A DNA stretch of 31,578 bases, from NCBI GenBank assembly GCA_023150835.1, contig JAKLKB010000071.1, positions 1-31,578 on the forward strand, read 5' to 3'. This document shows, in pieces, positions 1 to 8,407 of the stretch; the stretch's first letter is position 1; each line of letters begins with the position of its first letter. The notes beneath the pieces were generated by a model that was given only the letters and a program-made list of their open reading frames with translations, was not told the DNA's origin and ran no database searches. Position numbers and translations under genes: made by a program. This DNA comes from Myxococcota bacterium (GTDB taxonomy: Bacteria > Myxococcota_C > UBA6777).

Positions 1-160
1 GTTGATCTGTTGATCTCTTTGGCGAATTGTCCGATGGTATATCTTTTCTCTGTCATCTGCTCTCTCGATCACATAAAAATCCTCAACTGTGATCAACTCT
101 CATCACTTGTGATCAAAAAAGCAAGACCTAGAGTAAGCTCTTCTCTTGCACAGATGAACC
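1..160. other. Gene-free left edge
   Basis: No convincing gene is visible between the window start and the first dispersed repeat. The sequence is AT-richer than its surroundings and holds several copies of the short palindrome TGATCA (for example near 91 and 111). Short open frames here have no ribosome-binding site and no recognisable product. Confidence 0.5.
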
Positions 161-302
161 GTCGACAAAAAAACCCCGTGTCGTGCCCCTCCAAGCGATG
201 CAGTCGTTGATTTGAAAAACGGCGCTGTCTTCGCCAACATGGGGGTCAAGGGGCGTAAGTCCCTTGCGGGGCGTGGGGCAGAGCCCCACAAACACTATCC
301 GA
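161..302 (+). repeat. Dispersed twin-hairpin repeat, copy 1
   Basis: This block of about 142 bp matches 27949-28093 (same strand) and 31184-31316 (opposite strand) over nearly its whole length. It starts with a GTCGACAAAAAAACCCCG-like end, has a central TTGAAAAACG-like stretch, and ends in two hairpins. Hairpin one is CAAGGG...CCCTTG (247-266); hairpin two is GTGGGGC-AGA-GCCCCAC (273-289). It ends 11 bp beyond the stop codon of the minus-strand gene at 314, so its hairpins could also act as a 3' end structure for that gene. No coding content is likely, although all frames yield short shadow ORFs. Confidence 0.75.
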
Positions 303-313
303 CTGCACAACCC

Positions 314-994
314 CTATTTCAAAAAGACCGTGTAGATATGACGGAAGTTATCCATCTCGGCCCCTTTGCGCGTGTAATCCAGCTTCTTGTCATCTTTGAT
401 CTTGACTTGGCCTCCGTCGATCTGGCCGGGATAGATCTTGAGGTTGAGATCGCCAGCTTCGCGTGCGTTCATCTTCGAGGCTTCAAGGACGATCTCGTTG
501 GAGCCTTTTTTCAAAAAGGGCGTGATATCCGCGACATCTTGTTCGACATTCAGCGGGATATTGCGTGCAAGACGCCCGTTGATCCGAAGTTTCACGGCAT
601 ATCCGCTTGCGCGTGCGCTGGTGCGCTGGATCAACAGCACATATTTCTCGGCGGGGGCTTCTCCGACCGCATACCGAGAAGGGATCGTCACTTTGCCGCT
701 TGAAGACGGCGTGGGTTCGGTCGTGGTCGGCGTTGGATCAGGCGTATTCATCGCCGGGTCGGGCGTCCGTAGGCTTGGCGGAGTCGGGCTGGCGGGGCCT
801 TGGATCTTGACTTGGTATTGTTTCCCGTAGATGTACACGTTGCCCATCGCATCGATCTTAACGGAAACATTCGCAAAATTCTGATTGCGCACAGAGTTGA
901 TCGGTACATCGTTCAAATACACGCGGCGTGCTTCCGCTTGTTTGGGCAACACAAGCCCCAACAATCCGAACAAGACAAAGATTCTGATAGACAT
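314..994 (-). CDS. Secreted protein of unknown function downstream of recJ
   Basis: Predicted product of 226 residues. The ATG at 994 is chosen over the longer frame (to 1078) because AAGGAG lies at ideal distance and a Sec signal peptide starts there (MSIRIFVLFGLLGLVLPKQAEA, cleavage likely after AEA at about residue 22). The mature N-terminus (residues 23-65) has a strand-rich segment, RVYLNDVPINSVRNQNF...IDAMGNVYIYG, which resembles from memory a short motif of deltaproteobacterial exported proteins. A Pro/Thr-rich linker follows (about 68-100, TPDPTPTTTEPTP), then a beta-rich C-terminal domain with LRINGRLARNIPLN and FLKKGSNEIVLEASK, which looks like a sandwich or carbohydrate-binding-like fold. 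No catalytic motif is visible. It lies 80 bp after recJ on the same strand and may be co-transcribed; a functional link to recJ is not implied. Confidence 0.75.
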   Translation of the reverse strand: MSIRIFVLFGLLGLVLPKQAEARRVYLNDVPINSVRNQNFANVSVKIDAMGNVYIYGKQYQVKIQGPASPTPPSLRTPDPAMNTPDPTPTTTEPTPSSSGKVTIPSRYAVGEAPAEKYVLLIQRTSARASGYAVKLRINGRLARNIPLNVEQDVADITPFLKKGSNEIVLEASKMNAREAGDLNLKIYPGQIDGGQVKIKDDKKLDYTRKGAEMDNFRHIYTVFLK

Positions 995-1074
995 CCCGCT
1001 CTCCTTTTTTGTTGTGTTGGCAGCATCTTCACGAAGCGGAGTGTAGCCAACAAAACAAACAGGCGTCAAGCTTC

Positions 1075-2796
1075 TCACATCACACGGATCTGTTTGATCA
1101 TCACTTCGATCGAGCGTCGGCCTTGAAAATCGTTGATCTGTGGTCTGTAGGCGATCGCGATACGCTTGGCAGGGGGGAGCGGACTTTGATTGAAGGCGAT
1201 CCCATCGCGGGGTTGTTTTCGCCCGCGCACCGACAGTTTGAGATGCTGTTGTTTGACGATGCGCTGGCTTACGATCGCCAGATCACGCGCCACAAAGACG
1301 GGAGCGGGGTTCCCCATCCCAAAAGGCTCCAAGCGTTCGAGTGCATCAAGCAGCCCTTGGTTTAGATCGCCCGGGTCCATCTCGATATCGTACTCAAGGC
1401 GTGGCTGGAGATCTTCGGGGGTCAGGGCGGCGCGGGCTTGAGCGGTAAAGGCTTCTCGAAACGCCCCAAGCTGCTCGGTTTTGATCGAAAGGCCGGCTGC
1501 CGCAGCGTGTCCACCGCATTTGATCAACAGCGGCTCACAAGCTTTCAAGGCATTGTACAGATGGAAGCCGGAGATGCTGCGTGCCGAGCCTTTGCCTTCG
1601 CTGCCATTCAAGGCGATCACCACAACAGGCCGATGATAGGCGTCAACCAACCGTGACGCCACGATCCCGATCACCCCGGGATGCCATTGTTCGTGGCCCA
1701 ACACGATCGCGTACTCCGAAAGCAGATCGGGTGATTTTTCCAGAAGATCTCGTGCTTGGTTTTGGATCTCTCGTTCGGTCTGTTGGCGTTCTTGGTTTTC
1801 GCGGTTGAGGACTTCCGCCAAAGACCGCGCTCGATGAAAGTCTTGGGTCGTCAACAACTCCACCCCTGCGCTCGCATCGCTCATCCGCCCTGCTGCGTTC
1901 ACTCGCGGCCCGATCTTAAACCCCAGATCGTACGCTTCGACCTTTTCTTTCGCCCCGGCCACTTCCATCAAAGCCCGCAGACCCAGCCACTCGGTGCGCT
2001 GCATCTGATGAAGTCCCTTGTTCACCAACAAGCGATTCACGCCGCGCAAAGGGACGATATCGGCCACCGTACCCAAAGCCACCAGATCGAGATAGCGATT
2101 GAGCTTCGGTTCTGCCCGACGCTTCGCCGTAAAGAAGCCGCGTTCGCGCAGAAAAGAGCGCAGTCCGATCATCAACTGAAACGTCACACCCACCGCAGCA
2201 AGGATCTTTTCAGGATACGGGCATCGCGGTTGATGGGGGTTCAAGATTGTGTTCGCTTCGGGAAGATCGGGCGGCGCTTGATGGTGATCGATGATGATCA
2301 CGTCCATCCCCATCTGCCGCAACTCGCCGACCTCTTCACGGCTCGATATCCCGCAGTCCACCGTCACCAGCAGATCACACCCCAACGCCACGATCTCAGG
2401 AAAACAGGCTTTTTGCAGGCCGTAGCCATGCGTCACGCGATGCGGAATAAAGAAGTGCAGTCGATCGCTTTGAACACCCAACTCCAACAAAAACAGATAC
2501 AACGTCGACGTCGACGTCACCCCATCCACATCATAATCCCCGTAGATCACGATGCGTTCGTTACGTTCCAACGCCAACGTGATCCGCTCACAAGCCTCCT
2601 TCATCCCCAGCATCTGCTCGGGCTTGGGCATGTGATCCCACGCGGGCGATAAAAAACGCTCGGCTTCTTCGGTCGTATGGATATCACGCAACACCAATAG
2701 CCGCGCAACCGTCGGATCGATCCTCAGTTCTTCTTCCAGTCGCCGACAGATCGCAGGATCCACCGCTCGACGCTCTCGCCATATCGTCGCATTCAT
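1075..2796 (-). CDS. recJ: Single-stranded-DNA-specific 5'-3' exonuclease RecJ
   Basis: 573 residues, the normal length for RecJ, a DHH/DHHA1 phosphoesterase that degrades 5'-ended single-stranded DNA in recombination (RecFOR pathway), mismatch repair and base-excision repair. All core motifs are present (numbering within one residue): DYDVDG near 88, VTVDCGIS near 146, DHH near 171, GTVADIVPL near 243, GPRVNAAGRM near 297, and GGHAAAAG near 429 in the DHHA1 domain. The C-terminal OB-like domain includes ERLEPFGMGNPAPVF. These residues coordinate the two metal ions in the family, so the enzyme should be active. The frame opens with GTG-ATG; the ATG at 2796 is preferred, but the ribosome-binding site is weak (GAAAGAAG). 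A dispersed palindromic repeat lies about 80 bp upstream and may carry or disturb its promoter. Confidence 0.97.
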   Translation of the reverse strand: MNATIWRERRAVDPAICRRLEEELRIDPTVARLLVLRDIHTTEEAERFLSPAWDHMPKPEQMLGMKEACERITLALERNERIVIYGDYDVDGVTSTSTLYLFLLELGVQSDRLHFFIPHRVTHGYGLQKACFPEIVALGCDLLVTVDCGISSREEVGELRQMGMDVIIIDHHQAPPDLPEANTILNPHQPRCPYPEKILAAVGVTFQLMIGLRSFLRERGFFTAKRRAEPKLNRYLDLVALGTVADIVPLRGVNRLLVNKGLHQMQRTEWLGLRALMEVAGAKEKVEAYDLGFKIGPRVNAAGRMSDASAGVELLTTQDFHRARSLAEVLNRENQERQQTEREIQNQARDLLEKSPDLLSEYAIVLGHEQWHPGVIGIVASRLVDAYHRPVVVIALNGSEGKGSARSISGFHLYNALKACEPLLIKCGGHAAAAGLSIKTEQLGAFREAFTAQARAALTPEDLQPRLEYDIEMDPGDLNQGLLDALERLEPFGMGNPAPVFVARDLAIVSQRIVKQQHLKLSVRGRKQPRDGIAFNQSPLPPAKRIAIAYRPQINDFQGRRSIEVMIKQIRVM

Positions 2797-2876
2797 CACA
2801 AAACTTCTTTCTGGCCCAACGCAAACCGCCCAACCTAGGCCATCTCCGCGTATGTTGCCTGCACAAAGATCGTGTC

Positions 2877-2968
2877 ATACGAAATCTGCCCACAGTGTGA
2901 TCGACCTCTGTAGGGGCAGCCCCCTGTGGCTGCCCGACAATAGGGCGTGCGAATCGCACCTATCGTCT
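2877..2968 (+). repeat. MITE-like palindromic element, copy C (degraded)
   Basis: The left end ATACGAAATCTG and the central hairpin GGGCAGCC/GGCTGCCC match the fuller copies at 7371-7487 and 28100-28216. The right half is shortened and its terminal inverted repeat is decayed. It fills much of the 313-bp gap between the recJ start and the secF stop (2797-3109). The rest of that gap holds nothing I can recognise: no T-run terminator after secF and no clear recJ promoter. Confidence 0.65.
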
Positions 2969-3109
2969 CGCTTCAAGGACTAGGCAAACAAGACGTCACA
3001 TCAAGTCGATCAATGACTTCGGCCTCGCAAAAGAAAACACAGACGGGGGAGGATGAAACAACACAGGGGGGAGGGAAAGCTCGGAAGGATCGAGGGATTC
3101 CAGCAAGGA

Positions 3110-4525
3110 TCAGGTGGTCACACCTTTTCGACGCAAGCGGCGGGTTTCGCGCTTTTCGATCGCGTCTTGTTCCGCTGCGCGCTCGCCTTGCGTGAAATAA
3201 TTGTCGAAGAAGTACACCAACGGACTGGCGATCGCGATCGACGAATATGTACCGATCAAGATCCCAAACATCATCGCAAACGAGAACCAACGGATGTTCG
3301 AGCCACCGTACAGATAGATCGGCGTCACCGCAATAAACGTCGTCAACGACGTCAACAGCGTGCGGCTCAGCGTCTCGTTAATCGAGCGGTTCATCACTTC
3401 GCCAAAGTCCACACGCGACTTTTGCCAGTTTTCACGGATACGGTCGTACACAACGATGGTGTCGTTTAGTGAGTATCCGACGATCGTCAACAACGCCGCG
3501 ATGATGCTGAGATCAAAGGGCAGAGACAACACGCTGAACAATCCGACGGTGATCACAACGTCGTGAACCAACGCAAGCACCGCACCCGGCGCATAACGGA
3601 AGTCAAAACGGATCGCGATGTAGATCAAAATGAAAAACATGGACAACACGATCGCCAAAATACCTTGGTCTCGCAGTTGGCGGCCGACACGCGGCCCAAC
3701 CGATTCGACGCGCTCGATCTTGTAAGTGTTCTTCCCATACAACGAGATCAACACTTTTTCCAATTCCCCACTCAACCCCGAAAACGACATCGTATACTCG
3801 AACCCTTCGACTTTTCCGCCCGAAGGCTCGCCGATCTCGACTTGACCAAGACCCAGAGAACGAAACACTTCGCGGATGCGCTCGCCTTCATCCGCGATCT
3901 TCGTGACGTCCAATTTCGGGGGAGTTTTCTTCGCGTGAGCTGCCGTCGTGGTTTGGGTTGCTGCAACAGTCGCAGGCTTCGAGGTTGGGGACTTCTCGCC
4001 CTTCTTTGCTGCCAGCTTCAACGGGCGATTGAAACGCACTTCCACGCGATCGCCGCCTTCTTCGCGGAAACGAAACGAGCGGATCGTGAGTTGTTCATCG
4101 CCTTTCAGTTTGGCCTTGTCTGCAAACGCCGCATAAAAGGCGTCTTTCAGCTTGTCTACGTCGTCCTTCTCGCCCGCTTTTTTGTCGGCTTTTTGCTTCA
4201 GTACGGAGACGCTTCCGAACTTAAACAAAAACTCCCGACCATCCGCACCAAAGCTTTGGATCTCTTTACCAACGTCGGGCATCGCCTTGTCAAAGTCCGC
4301 CAAGATCTGGCCCTGTTGGAGCTTTGCCGCTGGCACTTTGTTGTCAAAACGCACTTGGATCTCGGTACCACCTGAAAAGTCGATACCAAAGTTGAGGCCC
4401 CGCGTAAACACCAGCACAAGGCTCGCAACAAACAAAATGCCGGAAAACACCAGAAACTTTCGGCGCATGCCGATAAAGTCATAATTGACGTCCGGCGAAA
4501 CGACTTGAAAAAATTTTCTTTCCAT
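3110..4525 (-). CDS. secF: Protein translocase subunit SecF
   Basis: 471 residues; partner of SecD in the proton-driven complex that pulls preproteins through SecYEG from the periplasmic side. Visible signatures are TM1 (about 24-42), the post-TM1 motif FGIDFSGGTEIQVRF (46-60), the ESVGPRVGRQLRDQG motif before TM2 (274-288), and TIVGYSLNDTIVVYDRIRE (347-365) in TM4, followed by the remaining helices. It is about 150 residues longer than the E. coli protein (about 323). The surplus lies in the periplasmic region between TM1 and TM2, including a low-complexity Lys/Thr/Ala/Pro linker at about 173-205. The ATG at 4525 has GGAG eight bases upstream. It follows secD by 18 bp, so the two are surely co-transcribed. 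Confidence 0.96.
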   Translation of the reverse strand: MERKFFQVVSPDVNYDFIGMRRKFLVFSGILFVASLVLVFTRGLNFGIDFSGGTEIQVRFDNKVPAAKLQQGQILADFDKAMPDVGKEIQSFGADGREFLFKFGSVSVLKQKADKKAGEKDDVDKLKDAFYAAFADKAKLKGDEQLTIRSFRFREEGGDRVEVRFNRPLKLAAKKGEKSPTSKPATVAATQTTTAAHAKKTPPKLDVTKIADEGERIREVFRSLGLGQVEIGEPSGGKVEGFEYTMSFSGLSGELEKVLISLYGKNTYKIERVESVGPRVGRQLRDQGILAIVLSMFFILIYIAIRFDFRYAPGAVLALVHDVVITVGLFSVLSLPFDLSIIAALLTIVGYSLNDTIVVYDRIRENWQKSRVDFGEVMNRSINETLSRTLLTSLTTFIAVTPIYLYGGSNIRWFSFAMMFGILIGTYSSIAIASPLVYFFDNYFTQGERAAEQDAIEKRETRRLRRKGVTT

Positions 4526-4543
4526 AATTCAGGCTCCGGTCCG

Positions 4544-6670
4544 TCAGATGCTCAAGGTTTGGGTGGTTTTGTAATGGAGGATGATATCGTACATGAGACG
4601 AGTCACCACAATCGCCGTAAAGACCGAACACAAGATACCGATCAACATCGTCACCGCGAATCCACGAATCGGTCCTGAACCGTATTGGTACAACACAATC
4701 CCTGCAATCGCCGTTGTAATGTTCGCGTCCAGAATCGTCGCAAACGCTTTCTCATAGCCGGTTTGCAACGCTACACGCACCGTCTTTCCAGACGTCAGTT
4801 CTTCTCGCACGCGCTCAAAGATCAAGATGTTTGCGTCCACCGCCATACCGATCGTCAACAAGATCCCCGCAAGCCCGGGCAGTGTCAACGTCGCTCCAAA
4901 ACTCGCCATCAGCGACATCACGAAGAAGATGTTTAACACCAACGCAAGGTTGGCGTTCATTCCCGAACCTCGGTAATACACCAACATAAACAGCACCACC
5001 AACAACAAGCCGATCCCCAACGACACCACTCCGCGATAAATCGAGTCCGCTCCAAGTGCCGGTCCCACAGTCTTTTCATACAAAACCTCGACGGGCGCTG
5101 GCAACGAACCCGACTTCAATACAAATGACAGGTCTTTGGCATCTTGCAGCGCTTCTTCGTAGCCTTTGAGACCGCCAAGCGTGATCCGCGCACGGCCCCC
5201 ACCGATCTTCGTTTGAATCACAGGCGCTGAGTCGACTTTTTCTTCCAACACGATCGCAAAACGGCGGCCCACATACTGCCCTGTCATCCGCTCGAACAGA
5301 TCCGCGCCTCGGCGGTTAAAGGTCAAGCCGACTTCCGGACGGTTCATCTCTGGATCGATCTGGGGACGGGCTTCTTCGAGATCGTTCCCTGTCAACGATG
5401 ATTTCCGATACAACAGATACGTCCGTGTGGGGCGCTCGCCCTTGTCGCGATTTTCGATCTCGTACTCACCCACAAACACCTGATACTTCGGGTATTGGCG
5501 CAGCAGCTTCAAGTTCCATTGCTTCACCCAATCCCGCAACTGGGTTTTGTTGTCGCTCCAAAAGTATCGATCCGTTCCCGGCATCTGGCCTTGAGGACGC
5601 GAATACGACGACACTTCCGACTTGATCTCGCTTGGAAGCCCACCGCGCATCAGGTCATAAATCTTCTGGCTATCGCCTTCGTCTTCGACCACATGAAAAG
5701 CCAACAGCGCGGTCTTTCCGATCAGCTCTTTCGCTCGACGGGGATCTTTCAAACCGGGAAGCTGGATCGTAATCCCCACTTCACCGCGCTTCGAGATCGA
5801 CGGCTCCGAAACACCGAGCGCGTCTACGCGACCACGAATCGTCTCGATCGCTTGCGAAACCGCCGACTCACGCGCCTTTTGGATGTAGTCGTCCGAGTAC
5901 GCCACCCGCAGTACCTCAGGTTTTGCCGTCGTCGTCGTCCGCAGATAATCCCACATCTTCTCCACTTCGTTTCGGAAAGTCGTCACATCTTTGGCGTTGT
6001 TCAACGTCACTTCGATGTATGTGGTCGACGGATCATGGAACACTTGGCGTGCGTCCTTGATCAGTTTTTTGCCTTTGAGGAATTCGGTCAAGTCATCCGC
6101 AAGACGAATCGCTTTGTTGATGATCGCCTTCTTCACATCCACACCCAACTCCAAGTGCGTTCCGCCTTGAAGGTCCAACCCAAGCCGAAGCTGGCGCTTG
6201 TATGGGAACAATGTCTTGTACAATCCGGGAAGATAGCATCGCTCCCACACCGCGTCCGTCAACCCTGCGTGAGTCGTCTGCACCTTGCCTTTGTCGTCCA
6301 ACACAGGCTTGTTTTCTGCGTCCAACACAGGCACTTCCACATACAACAGCTTTCCGCCCTTGTCCCGCTCTGGAACACACAGGCCTTCTTTGTCTCGCGC
6401 AAAGACAGGGATTGGCTGTCCGTTTTCATCGCGGATCTGCTCGCCTTTCTTCTTCCCTCCTTTGTGCATCTCGTACAGGATGACAGCCTTCCCGTCTTTG
6501 TCTTTCTCGATTTTTCCGTCGTCGTCTTTTTTGAACTCGACTTGAAAACGAAGTAGTTTGCCCCCCGCAAAGCTCTCTTTGCGAAAGACAAACGTTGGAA
6601 CAAGCGCTCGGATCGCCAACAATACCAAAAAGGTGACGAAACCGAATCGAAACCACCAGTTGCTACCCAC
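4544..6670 (-). CDS. secD: Protein translocase subunit SecD
   Basis: 708 residues from a GTG start at 6670, chosen because GAGG lies six bases upstream and TM1 (WWFRFGFVTFLVLLAIRALV) follows at once; the upstream in-frame ATG at 6733 has no ribosome-binding site. SecD couples the proton gradient to late translocation. Signatures are LRLGLDLQGGTHLELGVDV (161-179), a periplasmic P1 domain with RGRVDALGVSEPSI, and six C-terminal helices with TIGMAVDANILIFERVREE. E. coli SecD has 615 residues. Here about 100 extra residues sit between TM1 and the LGLDLQGG motif (about 30-155), very rich in Asp, Lys and Gly (KDDDGKIEKDKDGK, DDKGKV) and containing two Cys. It belongs to the yajC-secD-secF operon, and its start overlaps the end of a 28-codon upstream frame. 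Confidence 0.97.
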   Translation of the reverse strand: MGSNWWFRFGFVTFLVLLAIRALVPTFVFRKESFAGGKLLRFQVEFKKDDDGKIEKDKDGKAVILYEMHKGGKKKGEQIRDENGQPIPVFARDKEGLCVPERDKGGKLLYVEVPVLDAENKPVLDDKGKVQTTHAGLTDAVWERCYLPGLYKTLFPYKRQLRLGLDLQGGTHLELGVDVKKAIINKAIRLADDLTEFLKGKKLIKDARQVFHDPSTTYIEVTLNNAKDVTTFRNEVEKMWDYLRTTTTAKPEVLRVAYSDDYIQKARESAVSQAIETIRGRVDALGVSEPSISKRGEVGITIQLPGLKDPRRAKELIGKTALLAFHVVEDEGDSQKIYDLMRGGLPSEIKSEVSSYSRPQGQMPGTDRYFWSDNKTQLRDWVKQWNLKLLRQYPKYQVFVGEYEIENRDKGERPTRTYLLYRKSSLTGNDLEEARPQIDPEMNRPEVGLTFNRRGADLFERMTGQYVGRRFAIVLEEKVDSAPVIQTKIGGGRARITLGGLKGYEEALQDAKDLSFVLKSGSLPAPVEVLYEKTVGPALGADSIYRGVVSLGIGLLLVVLFMLVYYRGSGMNANLALVLNIFFVMSLMASFGATLTLPGLAGILLTIGMAVDANILIFERVREELTSGKTVRVALQTGYEKAFATILDANITTAIAGIVLYQYGSGPIRGFAVTMLIGILCSVFTAIVVTRLMYDIILHYKTTQTLSI

Positions 6671-6695
6671 GACAGACCTCAAACAGTTTGGCTGA

Positions 6696-6758
6696 ACCCG
6701 AAAGCCGACAACGCAACACGCGCAAACATCCACAGCACAACGCGCTCATCTTTCGGGT
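6696..6758 (-). promoter_or_regulatory. Inverted repeat in the yajC-secD intergenic RNA
   Basis: Perfect 9-bp arms ACCCGAAAG (6696-6704) and CTTTCGGGT (6750-6758) enclose 45 nt between the yajC stop and the secD GTG start. In the minus-strand mRNA this would close a stem about 25 nt before secD. There is no T-run, so it is not an intrinsic terminator. It could modulate secD translation or mRNA stability; that role is inference. Confidence 0.4.
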
Positions 6759-6773
6759 CGCAAGGTTAGTCTT

Positions 6774-7175
6774 TTATTTTTTCTTCTTTTTGAATGACTT
6801 GGAGGGAGAAGAATTCGCTTCTTCTGTGCTTTCTTCCTCGGCTGATTCGGTCTCTCCGACGGTACTCCGCTCGTTGCCGCGTGCGGTCAACACCACCACC
6901 GCGTTTCGCTGCATCGTCACTTTCACCTTCGGTGCGATCTCTACGATGATCGTATCCGGGGTCAAGGCGCTGATCTCCCCATGCACCCCGCTCGATGTGA
7001 TCACCTTGTCGCCCCGGCGAAGGTTGTTCAGCATATTCTTATGCTCGCTATCTCGTTTCCGCTGCGGGCGAATGATCATAAAATAGAACAACACAAAGAT
7101 CAGAACCAACGGAATAAATTGTACCAGCGGTGAGGCACCTGCTTGTTGCGCGATCCACCAAGAAAATCCGGTCAC
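6774..7175 (-). CDS. yajC: Sec translocon accessory protein YajC
   Basis: 133 residues. YajC is a single-span inner-membrane protein that associates with SecDF and the holotranslocon. Seen here: one transmembrane helix (about 16-35, LVQFIPLVLIFVLFYFM) followed by the hallmark IRPQRKR, then the conserved soluble domain NNLRRGDKVITSSGVHGEI...VEIAPKVKVTMQRNAVVVL. The tail is unusually long and acidic (ESAEEESTEE) and ends in SKSFKKKKK. The frame could open at a TTG (7181), but AGGAG abuts that codon and sits six bases before the GTG at 7175, so the GTG is preferred. It heads the yajC-secD-secF operon. A weak possible promoter lies upstream (TTGCAT at 7242-7247, 17-bp spacer, poor -10 TAGTAG). 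Confidence 0.93.
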   Translation of the reverse strand: MTGFSWWIAQQAGASPLVQFIPLVLIFVLFYFMIIRPQRKRDSEHKNMLNNLRRGDKVITSSGVHGEISALTPDTIIVEIAPKVKVTMQRNAVVVLTARGNERSTVGETESAEEESTEEANSSPSKSFKKKKK

Positions 7176-7318
7176 TTCCAACTCCTCTCGTCTAGGGACT
7201 GCAATTCAAAGGACGGTACTACTACCAAAGTCTTTTCCAAAATGCAAGCCTACTCTTCTACCCCCAAAGCTTCGCTTCGGCGCACCTCTTTGAGACTGGT
7301 CTGGGGGGATACAAACGG

Positions 7319-7556
7319 ATACGAAATCCGCCCGTGTTATGGCCGTAACGGCGTCGGGGCAGCCCCCTGTCATACGAAATCCGCAGGGTGTGTGATCGTC
7401 AAAGCGTAGGGGCAGGCAGGTGTGGCTGCCCAAGAATCGGGCCTCTACGCACTCTCCTATGATCACACTTCATTCGGATATCGTATAACTACCCAACGAC
7501 AGGGCGTCCACAGCGGATCGCACTTCTCTTTCGATCACACTTCTCTCGGATATCGT
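7319..7556 (+). repeat. MITE-like palindromic element, copy A, split by an insertion
   Basis: The left half lies at 7319-7370 (ATACGAAATCCGCC to GGCAGCCCCCTGT). It stops exactly in the loop of the central hairpin, and the right half resumes at 7488-7556 (CCCAACGACAGGGCGTC to CTCGGATATCG). The missing middle is replaced by copy B. Read together, the halves match the intact copy at 28100-28216. This accounts for most of the 435-bp gap between yajC and the lipoprotein gene (7176-7610); the remainder shows nothing recognisable. Confidence 0.7.
7371..7487 (+). repeat. MITE-like palindromic element, copy B, nested inside copy A
   Basis: A complete unit of about 117 bp with terminal inverted repeats ATACGAAATCCG (7372-7383) and CGGATATCGTAT (7475-7486), subterminal inverted TGTGTGATCGT/ATGATCACACT, and a central stem around GGCAGGCAGGTGTGGCTGCC. 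It interrupts copy A at the tip of its hairpin. A clear target-site duplication cannot be assigned. It encodes no protein. Confidence 0.75.
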
Positions 7557-7610
7557 TTTCAAGACAGGCGGAGAATCGGGCGGGAGAGAACACAGGAGCT
7601 AGGACTTGTT

Positions 7611-8222
7611 CTACTTTTCGCGGTTCATCGAAAACTCCACCAACTCCATCGTGTTGTAAACGAGACGGCTCTCTCCATCATCGCGGATCGCCACGTTTTT
7701 GATCAACCCAACACGCGGGGCGAAGATAAGTAGTGCCTCGATCGCTCCTTGTCCAGCACGTTGTTCTCGCGCCTTCACCACAAGGCAGTTTTTGTATTCC
7801 CCTGCCGGCACCTTCTCCGTCCGATCGATCTCGATGATCGTGTACCGCTCCACCGACGTAATGTTTGTCACACTCAACCACTGCGTACCCACCCGCAACG
7901 GATACTTCAACAAGTACCGCACGTTGTTGTTGCGCAGACCGTACGAGTCCACCACAAAGCTCTGCTGCAAGTTATCCACAAAGCTATCGCCCTCCCGCTT
8001 GACGATCCGTATCGAATGCTCGATCGGCTTCGAATTCAACGACGATATCCGATACGTCCAACGATTCCCCACCTGCAACGGATAATAATCTTCTAACTTC
8101 AACGTCAGCCCCTTCGCCTCCCCCGTGTTCTCGCTTGATTTGGTCGTCGCACACGAACTCATCCCCACCCACAACCACAACAACCCACCTAGCCACCCAC
8201 ACTTCTTGATCCTTGCCATCAT
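7611..8222 (-). CDS. Putative lipoprotein of unknown function
   Basis: 203 residues from the ATG at 8222 (AGGAAG six bases upstream; a second ATG follows directly). The N-terminus has basic residues, a hydrophobic Trp-rich core (LGGLLWLWVG) and a lipobox-like MSSC with the acceptor Cys at residue 24, followed by a Ser/Thr/Asn/Gly-rich linker typical of outer-membrane lipoproteins. The mature part begins DYYPLQVGNRWTYRI and continues as alternating strands, with EYKNCLVVKAREQ and a C-terminal APRVGLIKNV segment. 'Plxvgn.W.Y' starts occur in many beta-rich exported proteins, but I cannot assign a named family. It is co-directional with and 185 bp downstream of the HEAT-like lipoprotein gene. 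Confidence 0.75.
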   Translation of the reverse strand: MMARIKKCGWLGGLLWLWVGMSSCATTKSSENTGEAKGLTLKLEDYYPLQVGNRWTYRISSLNSKPIEHSIRIVKREGDSFVDNLQQSFVVDSYGLRNNNVRYLLKYPLRVGTQWLSVTNITSVERYTIIEIDRTEKVPAGEYKNCLVVKAREQRAGQGAIEALLIFAPRVGLIKNVAIRDDGESRLVYNTMELVEFSMNREK

Positions 8223-8238
8223 GCTTTACTTCCTGCTT

Positions 8239-8310
8239 TGTGCTGTCTCGATGCACTTCTCAAGGCCCGCTTCTTGTGCTGTATCGAGGCACTTCTTAAG
8301 GCCCGCTTCT
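8239..8310. repeat. 36-bp tandem duplication between two lipoprotein genes
   Basis: Two adjacent 36-bp copies (8239-8274 and 8275-8310) differ at three positions and share GGCCCGCTTCT ends. Further degraded CCCACTTCTCTC motifs continue to about 8390. The block lies just upstream of the 7611-8222 gene start, so it is in its leader or promoter zone. Confidence 0.7.
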
Positions 8311-8407
8311 CTGCCCACGATCACACCCTTCTCTTGGCCCACTTCTCTCTCGCTGCTCTGTTGTGCGTGACCCACTTCTCTCCCACCGCTCTACCACGCC
8401 CCTCACC

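Noticed and set aside
5495-6556. A 353-codon plus-strand frame inside secD
   Set aside because: It is antisense to a well-conserved gene, with no motif or ribosome-binding site.
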